From the NCBI RefSeq assembly GCF_026262575.1, contig NZ_JAPKFL010000008.1:124001-188000 (forward strand): a stretch of 64,000 bases of DNA, in the 5' to 3' direction. Positions 15,343 to 28,630 of the stretch are shown one piece after another; position 1 is the first letter of the stretch; each line of letters opens with the position of its first letter. The notes under the pieces were generated by a model. The model worked only from the letters and a program-made list of their open reading frames with translations. It did no database searches and had not been told where the DNA came from. The DNA comes from Streptomyces marinisediminis (GTDB lineage Bacteria; Actinomycetota; Actinomycetes; Streptomycetales; Streptomycetaceae). The translations under genes and the position numbers were made by a program.

Positions 15343-16538
15343 AGCGACTCCCCCTTCTCGCGACCCTCGGCGAACAGGGCCCGGATGTAGACGACGGTGA
15401 TGGCGAGCAGCAGCAGGGTGAGCAGGACGGCGATGGCGGCGCCCATGCCGTACTGGCGCTGTGCGAAGGACTCCACGTAGGACCACACCCCCAGGTTCAG
15501 CACCGCCGGGTTCGCGCCGTTGCCGCCGGGCATGAGGTAGAGCTGCACGAACACCTTGAAGTCCCAGATGGTGGAGAGGATGACCACCACCAGGAAGACG
15601 GGCTTGATGGCGGGCACGGTGATGGACCAGAACCGCTGCCAGGCGTTCGCACCGTCCACGACGCCCGCCTCGTGCAGCTCGCGCGGGATGGTCAGGAGGC
15701 CGGCGAAGACGGTCACGGCCACGAAGGGGAAGCTGTGGTGGACGACGTTGACCGTGGCGATGGCGTAGAACGTCAGCCGCCCGGTGAACCAGTTGGTGGC
15801 CGCCGGGTCGACGAGGCCGAGCGAGCCCAGGCCCTGGACGACGGCGCCGCCGAACGGGTCGAACAGCCACACCCACACGTAGGTGCCGGTGACGGCGGGC
15901 ATCGCCCACGCCATCATGATCGTGCTCGCGGTGAGCGTGCGCCACAGCGGCGGCAGCCGGAGCAGCAGCAGGGCCACCAGCGTGCCGAGGACGACGGTGA
16001 GCGCGACGCAGACGGCGGCGAAGAGCACGGTGTTGGGCAGGACGGTCGTCCACAGGTAGGACTGGCCCAGGATCTCGGCGTAGTTGGCGCCGCCGTTGTA
16101 GTTGGTGGAGCCGCCGACGATCTCGCGCAGCCCGTAGTCCTGGAAGGACATCCACACCACGCGGCCCAGCGGCCACAGCAGCAGCCCGCCGACGGCCAGC
16201 AGGGCGGGGGCCAGCAGCAGCCAGGGCCGCGACCGGCGCCGCCGCCGCGCGGCCCGGGCGGCCCGCTCCCGCGCGCTCGCGGCCCGGGCGGGCGCCGTCG
16301 CCGTCCCGGGTGCGGCGGCGCGGTGCGGCGAGCGGCCCGCGCCGGGGGCGCGGCCCGCGCCGGATGTGCCGCCCGCGCCGGGCCCGGGTGCCTGGACGGC
16401 ACCAGGCGCTTCGGTCGTGCCCGGTGCCCCGGTGGCACCACGCGGCTCGGACGCGCCCGGGGGCTCGGGGGCCGCGGGCGCCTCGGGGGCCGCGGGCGGG
16501 TCGGGGACCTCAGTCGGGTCGGGGGCCTCAGTCGCCAA
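15339..16538 (-). CDS. Carbohydrate ABC transporter permease (MalF/CUT1 type) with Pro-rich N-terminus
   Basis: The C-terminal 285 residues are a typical MalF-like permease with the EAA loop ELHEAGVVDGANAWQRFWSI followed by TVPAIKP. The first 110 or so residues are a Pro/Ala/Gly/Glu-rich low-complexity stretch with repeats such as PDPPAAPEAPAAPEPP, probably a disordered cytoplasmic tail. The start is uncertain. No ATG or GTG is in frame near the end of the upstream gene, so I propose TTG at 16538, which overlaps the lipoprotein gene by 11 nt. An in-frame ATG at 16649 would overlap it by 122 nt. Confidence 0.85.
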   Translation of the reverse strand: MATEAPDPTEVPDPPAAPEAPAAPEPPGASEPRGATGAPGTTEAPGAVQAPGPGAGGTSGAGRAPGAGRSPHRAAAPGTATAPARAASARERAARAARRRRRSRPWLLLAPALLAVGGLLLWPLGRVVWMSFQDYGLREIVGGSTNYNGGANYAEILGQSYLWTTVLPNTVLFAAVCVALTVVLGTLVALLLLRLPPLWRTLTASTIMMAWAMPAVTGTYVWVWLFDPFGGAVVQGLGSLGLVDPAATNWFTGRLTFYAIATVNVVHHSFPFVAVTVFAGLLTIPRELHEAGVVDGANAWQRFWSITVPAIKPVFLVVVILSTIWDFKVFVQLYLMPGGNGANPAVLNLGVWSYVESFAQRQYGMGAAIAVLLTLLLLAITVVYIRALFAEGREKGESL

Positions 16539-17811
16539 AGGACTCGTCCATCTCGGCGGCGGCCTCCCGGGTGGCCTGCTGCACGCTCTTCTTGCCGCTG
16601 AGGATGGCCTGCACCATGCGGGCGAGCGTCTTCTTGCCCTGGATCTCACCGAAGGCGGGGGTGACGGGGACGGTGCGCCCGGCGTCGGCCATCTGCCGCG
16701 CGAACGGCGCCACGAGGGGGTCGCGGCGCTGGGCCGCGCGCTCGACCAGCGAGGTCCGCCCGGGGAAGTACCCGGTCTGGTCGGCCCACTTGCGGGCGTA
16801 CTCCGCGGAGGTCATCAGCTCGATGAACTCCCACGCCAGCTCCTGGTCGGCGGCGGTGTGGAACACGCCCAGGTGCGACCCGCCGAGGAAGGACGGGCTC
16901 AGCCCGCCGTCGGACCCGGGCAGGGGCGCGGCGGCGAGCTTGCCCGCCAGCTCGGGGCGGTCGCCCACGATGGTGGCGGGCGTCCAGGAGCCGGCGACGG
17001 CCATGGCCACCTTGCCGTTGGTCAGCCCCGCGACCAGGTCGGCCTCGTCCCAGGTGGTGGCCGCCTGCGCCGACGTGCCGTGCTCGGTGGCCAGCGAGGT
17101 GTAGAAGTCCACGCCGCGCACGGCCTCGCGGTCGCCGATGGCCGACCGCCAGCCGTCCCCCGCGGGGGTGGCCAGCTCGCCCCCGGCGCCCCAGACGAAG
17201 GCGTCCAGGGTGTACTCGCTGTCCCCGAGCACCGGGAAGGGGAGCATGCCCGGCTCCCTCTCCTTCAGTTCCCGGGCGACCTCGCGCAGTTCCGGCCAGC
17301 TCGTGGGCGCGCTCAGGCCGTGCTCGGCGAAGACGTCGCGGCGGTAGAGCAGCGCGCGCACCCCCGCGTACCAGGGGACGCCGTAGAGCTTGCCGTCGTA
17401 GGTGCCGGCGGTGCGCAGGGCGGGGACCATGTCGTCCTCGCCCTCGGCGGCGGCGCTGTGCGCGGTCAGGTCGGCCAGGGCCCCGGCGTCGGCGAACTCG
17501 GCGGTCCAGGTGGTGCCGATCTCCGCCACGTCGGGCGTGGTGCCGCCCGCCATGGCCTTGGTGAACTTGTCGTGCGCGTCCGGCCAGGGCACGTACTGGA
17601 CGTCCAGCCGGGCGCCGGTGCGTTCGGTGAAGGCGGCGCCCACCTCGTCGAAGAAGGGCCCGGCGTCGGGGTTGGTGCCCTCCATGATCCACACGGTCAG
17701 CGTGCCGTCGTCGGACGCGCTGCCGGTGCCGCAGCCGGTCACGGTCCACGCCAGGGCGGTGACGAGGGCGAGGGCGACGCCTCTGACGGGTGGCCTCACG
17801 CGCTGCTTCAT
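16528..17811 (-). CDS. Carbohydrate ABC transporter substrate-binding lipoprotein
   Basis: This 427-aa extracellular lipoprotein is of CUT1 family 1. The signal peptide ends with lipobox Cys27 (VTGC). The mature protein shows GTLTVWIMEGTNPDAG, the family sequence TPDVAEIGTTWTAEFADAGA, and the C-terminal pattern AWEFIELMTSAEYARKWADQ followed by TGYFP. ATG at 17811 follows a strong GGGAGGAG site. It heads an operon with the two permeases downstream. The sugar bound cannot be predicted. No regulator gene is adjacent. Confidence 0.92.
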   Translation of the reverse strand: MKQRVRPPVRGVALALVTALAWTVTGCGTGSASDDGTLTVWIMEGTNPDAGPFFDEVGAAFTERTGARLDVQYVPWPDAHDKFTKAMAGGTTPDVAEIGTTWTAEFADAGALADLTAHSAAAEGEDDMVPALRTAGTYDGKLYGVPWYAGVRALLYRRDVFAEHGLSAPTSWPELREVARELKEREPGMLPFPVLGDSEYTLDAFVWGAGGELATPAGDGWRSAIGDREAVRGVDFYTSLATEHGTSAQAATTWDEADLVAGLTNGKVAMAVAGSWTPATIVGDRPELAGKLAAAPLPGSDGGLSPSFLGGSHLGVFHTAADQELAWEFIELMTSAEYARKWADQTGYFPGRTSLVERAAQRRDPLVAPFARQMADAGRTVPVTPAFGEIQGKKTLARMVQAILSGKKSVQQATREAAAEMDESFGD

Positions 17812-18247
17812 GGCCGGGCTCCTCCCAGGGCGGGTACGCACGGTGCACTCATGGGCACCGCTGGTCACACTGTCACCTTGCGCCACAGCCTCCGGCACAT
17901 CACGGACCGCCGCCCCCATTCACCCGACCGACACGCCCCTGACCCGGTGAGCGCGCGCCGTCCGTGCGCATCGGGTCCCCGCACCCCCCGTGCGCGGGGC
18001 GCCCCGGCCCGGCAGCCCCACGCCCGGGGCCGCCGGTGCGCACCGCCGCCTCGGGGTGGTCGGCGCGGTGGGGCCGCCCCCGGTCACCCGCCCGGCGACG
18101 CGGCCGGGGCGGCGTCGGCGCCGGACCCAGGGGTGGTGTGCGCCCGCGGCGGGGCGGCGCCGGGCGGGGCGCGCCGGCCGGTGGCGGCACCGCTCACCCT
18201 GGCGGCCCGCCGTGCCGCCGCCGCGCCCGCCCGCGCCGCGCCGCGTG
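17812..18247. other. Gene-free interval upstream of the sugar importer
   Basis: This is 436 bp of very GC-rich DNA between the sugar-importer lipoprotein gene and the small lipoprotein gene, both read leftwards. It should hold the importer promoter. A weak dyad GGTGC-N8-GCACC lies at 17841-17858, about 30 bp upstream of the start, but its arms are short. I see no convincing gene or terminator in the rest. Confidence 0.5.
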
Positions 18248-18775
18248 TTACTTCGTGAGCGTGGGGTTGACCAGGCTCTCGCCGGTGGCGGCGTCCACCA
18301 CCGCCCGGTCCCCGAGCCGCTCGTCCAGTTCGACGGTGACCTCGTCGGTCAGGAGCTGCTCGGTGCAGGCCTCGGCGTCCCCGGCCTCGCGCCAGCCGCC
18401 CAGGACCACCAGGTCCTCGGACTCGGCCACGTGGACGCCCCAGTCCGCGTCGCAGGCGCCGTGGCCGACGGTGACGGTGAGCGCCGCGCCGTCCTCGGCC
18501 GCTTCGGCCGCCGGGACCGGTTGCAGCTCCTCCAGGCCGGTGCTGCCGGTGGGCGCGACGTCGGGCCAGTTCTCCTCGATCGCCTCGGCACGCTCCTCGA
18601 AGGGCGTGCCGGCCTCGGAGGCGGGGGGCGTGGGGTCCTTCGGTTCGACCTTCTGCTGGTCGTCCCCCGCGCCGGTGCCGCCCTGGTCGCCGCCTTCGGT
18701 GCCGCAGCCGACGGCCGTGAAGGCGGCCGTGGCCGTCAGTACGAGCGCCGCCGCGATGCGTCGAGTGTGTCGCAT
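18248..18775 (-). CDS. Hypothetical small lipoprotein
   Basis: This 175-aa protein has a clear lipoprotein signal peptide with lipobox AVGC (Cys24). An acidic, Gly/Asp/Pro-rich linker to about residue 65 is followed by a compact domain containing two Cys (GACDADWGVHVAES and DAEACTEQLL) that could pair outside the cell. I recognise no family. It lies just past the gltD terminator on the same strand, so it is probably transcribed on its own. Confidence 0.8.
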   Translation of the reverse strand: MRHTRRIAAALVLTATAAFTAVGCGTEGGDQGGTGAGDDQQKVEPKDPTPPASEAGTPFEERAEAIEENWPDVAPTGSTGLEELQPVPAAEAAEDGAALTVTVGHGACDADWGVHVAESEDLVVLGGWREAGDAEACTEQLLTDEVTVELDERLGDRAVVDAATGESLVNPTLTK

Positions 18776-18889
18776 GGTCTCTTTCCTCCTCGCCGGATGC
18801 GCCTTGGACGCGGCGGCCCGCGTTCCGGTTCCGCCGGGGAGCCCGCGCCGCCCGGGCCCCTCGGGCGCGGGCGCCCGGGTGGCGGCACA

Positions 18890-18931
18890 CCGCGAACCCG
18901 CACCCGGTCGGGGGTGGGTGCGGGTTCGCGG
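18890..18931 (-). terminator. Strong hairpin ending the gltBD operon
   Basis: CCGCGAACCCGCACCC (18890-18905) and GGGTGCGGGTTCGCGG (18916-18931) are perfect 16-bp complements with a 10-nt loop, 38 bp beyond the gltD stop. It should separate gltBD from the downstream lipoprotein gene. Confidence 0.9.
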
Positions 18932-18968
18932 CAGTGCGGGGGCGCCGAGGCGGTGAGGCGGTGAGCGC

Positions 18969-20421
18969 TCAGACGGTCAGCGCGCGGTCCGTCGGCCGGA
19001 TCGGGTACGGCAGCGCGCTGGTGCCGGTGAGGTAGCGGTCGACGCCGCGCGCCGCGGCGCGGCCCTCGGCGATCGCCCACACGATCAGCGACTGCCCGCG
19101 ACCGGCGTCACCGGCGACGAAGACGCCGTCGATGTTGGTGGCGTAGTCCGCGTCGCGGCCCACGTTGCCGCGCTCGTCCATCGCCAGGCCGAACTGGCGC
19201 ACCAGCCCGTTCTCCTGGTCGGTGCCGGTGAAACCCATGGCGAGGGTGACCAGCTCGGCCGGGATGCGGCGCTCGGTGCCCGGCTTCTGCGTCAGCTTGC
19301 CGTCCACGAACTCCACTTCGGTCAGGTGCAGCGCCGTGACGTTGCCGTCCTCGTCGCCCTCGAAGTGGGTGGTGGACACGGAGTAGACCCGCTCGCCGCC
19401 CTCCTCGTGCGCGGAGGTCACCTTGTAGAGCATCGGGAACGTCGGCCACGGCTGGTGCGGGGCGCGCTCCTCGCCCGGCCGGGGCATGATCTCCAGTTGG
19501 GTGACGGAGGCCGCGCCCTGGCGGTGGGCCGTCCCCACGCAGTCCGCGCCGGTGTCGCCGCCGCCGATGACGACGACGTGCTTGCCCTCGGCCGAGATCG
19601 GCGGGGTGACGTAGTCGCCCTCCTGCACCTTGTTGGCCAGCGGCAGGTACTCCATCGCCTGGTACACCCCGCGCAGCTCGCGGCCGGGCACCGGCAGGTC
19701 GCGCGCGGTGGTGGCGCCCGCGGCGATGACCACGGCGTCGTAGCGGCGGCGCAGGTCGGTGGCGCTGAGGTCGCGCCCGATCTCCACGCCGGTGCGGAAC
19801 TTGGTGCCCTCCGCGCGCATCTGCTCGATGCGCCGGTTGATGTGCCGCTTCTCCATCTTGAACTCGGGGATGCCGTACCGCAGGAGCCCGCCGACGCGGT
19901 CGGCGCGCTCGTAGACGGCGACGGTGTGCCCGGCCCGCGTGAGCTGCTGCGCGGCGGCCAGGCCGGCCGGTCCCGAGCCGATGACGGCGACGGTCTTGCC
20001 GGACAGCCGCTCCGGCGGCTGCGGGGTGACGTCCCCGTTGTCCCACGCCTTGTCGATGATGGTGACCTCGACGTTCTTGATGGTCACCGCGGGCTGGTTG
20101 ATGCCCAGCACGCAGGCCGACTCGCACGGCGCCGGGCACAGCCGCCCGGTGAACTCCGGGAAGTTGTTCGTCGCGTGCAGCCGCTCGATGGCGGCGCCCC
20201 AGTCCTCGCGGTAGGCGTAGTCGTTCCACTCGGGGATGAGGTTCCCCAGCGGGCAGCCGTTGTGGCAGAACGGGATGCCGCAGTCCATGCACCGGCCGGC
20301 CTGCTTGCTGATGATCGGCAGGAGGGAGCCGGGGACGTAGACCTCGTTCCAGTCCTTGACCCGCTCCTCGACCGGCCGCGTCGGGGCGACCTCGCGGTCG
20401 GTGGTCAGGAAGCCCTTGGGG

Positions 20422-20429
<8 letters not shown>
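18969..20429 (-). CDS. gltD: Glutamate synthase (NADPH) small subunit
   Basis: This 486-aa protein is the beta subunit of glutamate synthase, passing NADPH electrons to GltB. The N-terminal part carries the 4Fe-4S cysteines [17 protein letters not shown] and [12 protein letters not shown]. The FAD site is [17 protein letters not shown] and the NADPH site is [15 protein letters not shown]. The C-terminal [19 protein letters not shown] closes the FAD site. ATG at 20429 overlaps the end of gltB by 8 nt, so the subunits are made in a coupled way. A strong hairpin follows. Confidence 0.97.
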
Positions 20430-25011
<4,582 letters not shown>

Positions 25012-25079
25012 CGGCTCTCCCGTCGTCGTCGTGGCATGTACCAGTGCCGAGGGACGACGTTGGCCCTCTGCAGATCAAA

Positions 25080-25135
25080 ATTTCACGCAGATTACATGAT
25101 GGTCGGTTTCCCGGAAAGTGGATACCGGAGTCCAC
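25080..25135 (-). promoter_or_regulatory. Putative gltB promoter region with GlnR-like half site and dyads
   Basis: On the minus strand GTAAT-N6-GAAAT (25080-25095) resembles one GlnR box (GTNAC-N6-GAAAC). Next to it lie the palindrome TTTCCCGGAAA and the dyad GTGGATACCGGAGTCCAC (25118-25135). The 293-bp gap 25012-25304 holds no gene and should contain the gltB promoter. Which regulator binds is not known from sequence. Confidence 0.35.
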
Positions 25136-25304
25136 CATACGGACGCCAGACGGGGCATCCGGAGTAAGCGGAAGGAGGATGGCCTCCGCACGCGCAGGGG
25201 TTCAGGCGAGCGCCCTTGCTCGCAGTGCTTCGGGCTACTGCCCGGTGCCCGCGCCGCTGAAACCGCCCGGTAACGAGGTTACGCGGAGCGACCGGCCGCG
25301 CACG

Positions 25305-26009
25305 TCACCCGAGCGCCGCGCCCAGGAGCGAGCCGAGCACGTAGGTGAGCCCGGCCGCCACCCCGCCCAGGATGAACTGCCGCAGCCCCCCGTACCACCA
25401 CGGGCGGGCGGTGACCTTGGACACGGCCGCCCCGCACAGGAACAGCCCGGTCAGCGCGACGGCCACGGCCGGCCACACCAGCGTCACGCCCAGCAGGTAG
25501 GGCAGGACGGGCAGCAGCGCGCCGAGCGCGAAGGAGCCGAACGAGGAGACGGCGGCCACCAGCGGAGACGGCAGGCCGTCCGGGTCCACGCCCAGCTCGT
25601 CCCTGGCGTGGATCTCCAGCGCCTGCTCCGGGTCCCGGGAGAGCTGGGCGGCGACCTCGGCGGCCAGCGGCTCCGCCAGCCCGCGGTCGCGGTAGCGGGC
25701 CGCGAGCTCGCGCTGCTCGCCGAGCGGGTCCTCCAGCAGCTCGCGGCGCTCCACGGCCAGCTCCGCGAGGACCAGCTCGCGCTGGGAGGCCACGGAGGTG
25801 TACTCGCCGGCGGCCATGGAGAAGGCACCGGCCGCCAGACCCGCGAGGCCGGTGAGGACGATCGTCCGCGGTGCGGCGGAGCCGCCGGCCACGCCGGTGA
25901 TCAGGGCGAGGTTGGAGACGAGGCCGTCCATCGCCCCGAAGACGGCGGGGCGCAGCCACCCACCGCTGACGTCGCGGTGGGTGTGGCTCTGCGGCTCTGC
26001 GGCGGCCAT
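25305..26009 (-). CDS. VIT1/CCC1-family membrane transporter (putative Fe/Mn)
   Basis: This 234-aa membrane protein matches the VIT1/CCC1 family, which moves ferrous iron or manganese. GAMDGLVSNLALITGVAGG is the family hallmark in the first helix, followed by SMAAGEYTSVASQRE and the cytoplasmic metal-binding helices (DPLGEQRELAARYRDRG). The C-terminal half has three more helices (SSFGSFALGALLPVLPYLLG). It is monocistronic by appearance, 124 bp beyond lgt on the same strand. Substrate and direction are inferred from the family only. Confidence 0.88.
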   Translation of the reverse strand: MAAAEPQSHTHRDVSGGWLRPAVFGAMDGLVSNLALITGVAGGSAAPRTIVLTGLAGLAAGAFSMAAGEYTSVASQRELVLAELAVERRELLEDPLGEQRELAARYRDRGLAEPLAAEVAAQLSRDPEQALEIHARDELGVDPDGLPSPLVAAVSSFGSFALGALLPVLPYLLGVTLVWPAVAVALTGLFLCGAAVSKVTARPWWYGGLRQFILGGVAAGLTYVLGSLLGAALG

Positions 26010-26133
26010 ACCCCGACGGTAAACGCGCTTGTGGCCCGGCTGCCAGCGAGGAAGGCCGTACTGAGCGCAAGCTCCCCGCGCCCGTGGCCGTGCCGCGCGC
26101 GGGCGGAGGGCGGCCCGGGGGCGCGGGGCGCGG

Positions 26134-27099
26134 TTACTTCCTCGGCGCCGTCCTGCCGGACGGGGCGTCGCCGCCGGACGGGGCGGCGTCGGACGGAGTG
26201 TCGTCGGCGGAGGCGTCGGCGGTGGGCTTGTCGGGGTCCGGGGCGTCGGTGTTGGCCTCGGGCGAGGCCGCCGCGGGCGCGCCGTCCGGCGGGGGTTCGA
26301 CCACCAGCTCGCGGCCCGGGCGCCGCCTGGCGGAGAGGACGAAGAAGGCGACGGCGCCCAGGAAGACGACGAGCGAGGTCCAGTTGTTCAGGCGCAGGCC
26401 GAGGATCTCGTGCGCCTGGTCGATGCGCAGGTACTCGATCCAGAACCGCCCGGCGGTGTAGGCGGCGACGTAGAGCGCGAACGCCCGGCCGTGGCCGAGC
26501 CGGAAGCGGCGGTCGGCCCACAGCACCAGCAGGGCGACGCCCAGGCACCACAGGGACTCGTAGAGGAACGTGGGGTGGAAGGTGCCCGCGTCCCGGCCGT
26601 TGTCGATCTCCACCGCCCACGGCAGGTCGGTCGCCCGGCCGTACAGTTCCTGGTTGAACCAGTTGCCCCAGCGGCCGATGGCCTGGGCGATCGCGATGCC
26701 CGGGGCCACCGCGTCGGCGTAGGCGGGCAGCGGGATGCCCCGGCGGCGGCAGGCGATCCAGGCGCCGAGCGCGCCGAAGGCGATCGCGCCCCAGATGCCC
26801 AGGCCGCCCTTCCAGATGTGGAAGGCCTCGACCCAGTTCTCGCCCTCGGCGAAGTAGAGCTGGTAGTCGGTGACGACGTGGTAGAGGCGCCCGCCGACGA
26901 GGCCGAACGGAACGGCCCACACGGCGACGTCGGCGACCGTGCCCGGCTGGCCGCCCCGGGCCACCCAGCGCTTCCCGCCGAGCCAGACGGCGACGAACAC
27001 TCCGATGATGATGCAGGCGGCGTAGCCACGCAGCGGAACGGTGTCGAACAGCAGGATTTCGCCGTTCGACGGGCTGGGGATCGAGGCAAGAGTCTCCAT
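26134..27099 (-). CDS. lgt: Prolipoprotein diacylglyceryl transferase
   Basis: Lgt transfers a diacylglyceryl group from phosphatidylglycerol to the lipobox Cys of prolipoproteins, such as those encoded in this window. The 321-aa protein has seven membrane segments and the Lgt signature GRWGNWFNQELYGRATDLPW, with HIWKGGLGIWGAI before it and LYESLWCLGVALL after it. The last 60 residues are an acidic Asp/Ala/Pro-rich cytoplasmic tail not needed for catalysis and common in actinomycetes. It follows the DsbA-like gene by 54 bp and may share its transcript. Confidence 0.96.
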   Translation of the reverse strand: METLASIPSPSNGEILLFDTVPLRGYAACIIIGVFVAVWLGGKRWVARGGQPGTVADVAVWAVPFGLVGGRLYHVVTDYQLYFAEGENWVEAFHIWKGGLGIWGAIAFGALGAWIACRRRGIPLPAYADAVAPGIAIAQAIGRWGNWFNQELYGRATDLPWAVEIDNGRDAGTFHPTFLYESLWCLGVALLVLWADRRFRLGHGRAFALYVAAYTAGRFWIEYLRIDQAHEILGLRLNNWTSLVVFLGAVAFFVLSARRRPGRELVVEPPPDGAPAAASPEANTDAPDPDKPTADASADDTPSDAAPSGGDAPSGRTAPRK

Positions 27100-27153
27100 G
27101 GCGGTTCAGACGCTACCGTGCCCGGGCCACGGGGCGGTAACGGGTGTCAGGTG

Positions 27154-27939
27154 TCAGTCGGCCGCCGCCGCGGCCTCGGCCACCTTGGCCCGCAGGCTCT
27201 GCGGGGTGAGCGGGTTGTTCGGGTCCGCGTAGATGTTCTCGCCGTCCAGCAGCACGGTGGGCGTCGCGTTGTACTCGGAGGAGGTGAAGGCGTCGTTGGT
27301 GGCGGCCACCTTCTCGTCGTGGGTGCCGTTCTGGACGCACGAGCGGAACTCCGGGGAGTCCAGGCCGGGGACCTGGCCCGCGAGTTCGATCAGGTGGTCC
27401 TTGTCGGCGAAGGTGTCCTCCTGCTCGGGCGGCTGCTGGGCGTAGAGCAGGTCGTGGTAGGGCGTGAACAGCCCGGCGTCCTTCGCGCAGTGCGCGGCGT
27501 TCGCGGCGAACTTGGAGCCGTTGCCGCCCATGTTGCCGTCGATGATGGAGACCAGGTGGTACTCGGTGCGCACCCGGCCGTCGTCGACGAGTTCGTGGAC
27601 GGTGTCCTTGAACTGCGTCTCGAACGCCGCGCAGCCGGGGCAGCGGAAGTCCTCGTAGATCGTGAGCGTGACGGGGGCCTGCCCCTTGCCCTCGCTGATG
27701 GGCGCCGCCGCCTGCCCGCCGCCGGAGGAGGAGGAGCCGCCCGCGGCGGCGTAGCCCACGACGCCGACGACGGCCAGGACCGCGACGACGACCAGTGAGG
27801 CCTTCACGCCCCGCCTGCGCTTCTCGGCCGCCTGCTCCCGTTCGCGCTGCTCGCGCAGCCGCTCGACGGCGGGCCGCTTCCCGTCGTGCCGGCTCTCCTG
27901 GTTCCCGTGGTTCTCGGGGTTCTCGGGGTTCTCGCTCAT
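27154..27939 (-). CDS. Membrane-anchored DsbA-like thioredoxin-fold protein
   Basis: This 261-aa protein has a charged cytoplasmic N-terminus, one membrane segment (about 45-66) and an external thioredoxin-like domain with CPGC at 100-103 (EDFRCPGCAAFE), followed by the cis-Pro loop TPTVLLDG. It should catalyse disulfide exchange outside the membrane. The first residues repeat NPENPEN. The start ATG at 27939 has a weak ribosome site. It is a paralogue of the protein at 61642-62448. It lies upstream of lgt, which suggests a shared role in maturing exported proteins. Confidence 0.88.
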   Translation of the reverse strand: MSENPENPENHGNQESRHDGKRPAVERLREQREREQAAEKRRRGVKASLVVVAVLAVVGVVGYAAAGGSSSSGGGQAAAPISEGKGQAPVTLTIYEDFRCPGCAAFETQFKDTVHELVDDGRVRTEYHLVSIIDGNMGGNGSKFAANAAHCAKDAGLFTPYHDLLYAQQPPEQEDTFADKDHLIELAGQVPGLDSPEFRSCVQNGTHDEKVAATNDAFTSSEYNATPTVLLDGENIYADPNNPLTPQSLRAKVAEAAAAAD

Positions 27940-28047
27940 CACGCCCGGGTCAACGAGCGGGCCGGTCGGGTACCGACGGCCGGACGTGCGGCTTCCCCTG
28001 AAGGTGCGATGCGCGGGGGCCCGCCTTGACGACCGTTCGGCGTGGCT

Positions 28048-28061
28048 GCCGACCGGTCGGC
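28048..28061. promoter_or_regulatory. 14-bp palindrome in the divergent dsbA-like / DUF485 gap
   Basis: GCCGACCGGTCGGC is a perfect 14-bp palindrome midway in the 244-bp gap between the DsbA-like gene and the divergent DUF485-symporter operon. It could be an operator for either side. No other gene is visible in the gap. Confidence 0.3.
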
Positions 28062-28183
28062 GGCCACAGGTGTGCCGCTCGTCGCGGACCGGCGACGTTC
28101 GGCGCACGCACTCGAACACGGCTTCCCCACCGGTGTGACGCTGCTTACTTTCCCCCTGTCCGACCCCTGCCGAGGAGGCGTTC

Positions 28184-28630
28184 ATGCCCACCGAACCCCC
28201 GCCGCAGTCGCGCTCGCCGAAGGAGGCGACGGACCGCCGCGTGGCGATGCACACCGACCCGCGCTTCCTGGAGCTCAAGCGACGGCTGCTCGTCTTCGTC
28301 TTCCCGATGAGCGTCGCCTTCCTCGCGTGGTACCTGCTGTACGTGCTGATGTCGGCGTACGCGCGCGGGGTGATGTCCACCGTGCTGTTCGGCACCGTCA
28401 ACGTGGCCCTGGTCTTCGGCGTGCTGCAGTTCGTCTCCACCTTCGGCATCGCCGTCCTGTACTCGCGCTACGCCAACCGGCGCCTGGACGGCCTCGCCGA
28501 CGCCCTGCGCGCCGAGCTGGGCGACGCGCCCGGGGACGGCGGCGCGGGCCGGGACGGAACCGACGCGGGTCCCGGCGCCGGGCCGGGGTCCGCGGACCAG
28601 ACCGACGCGCAGAACGGAGCCGCCCGATGA
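28184..28630 (+). CDS. DUF485 small membrane protein of the acetate symporter operon
   Basis: This 148-aa protein has two membrane helices (LLVFVFPMSVAFLAWYLLYV and VLFGTVNVALVFGVLQFVST) and the DUF485 ending FGIAVLYSRYANRRLD, as in E. coli YjcH. The family is encoded next to cation/acetate symporters and may help them. The C-terminal 40 residues are a Gly/Asp-rich tail. A strong GAGGAGG site precedes ATG at 28184, and the stop overlaps the symporter start (ATGA). Confidence 0.88.
   Translation: MPTEPPPQSRSPKEATDRRVAMHTDPRFLELKRRLLVFVFPMSVAFLAWYLLYVLMSAYARGVMSTVLFGTVNVALVFGVLQFVSTFGIAVLYSRYANRRLDGLADALRAELGDAPGDGGAGRDGTDAGPGAGPGSADQTDAQNGAAR

Noticed and set aside
17841..17858. GGTGC-N8-GCACC as a sugar-repressor operator
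   Set aside because: Arms of 5 bp in 73% GC DNA are expected by chance, and no LacI-type gene is adjacent.
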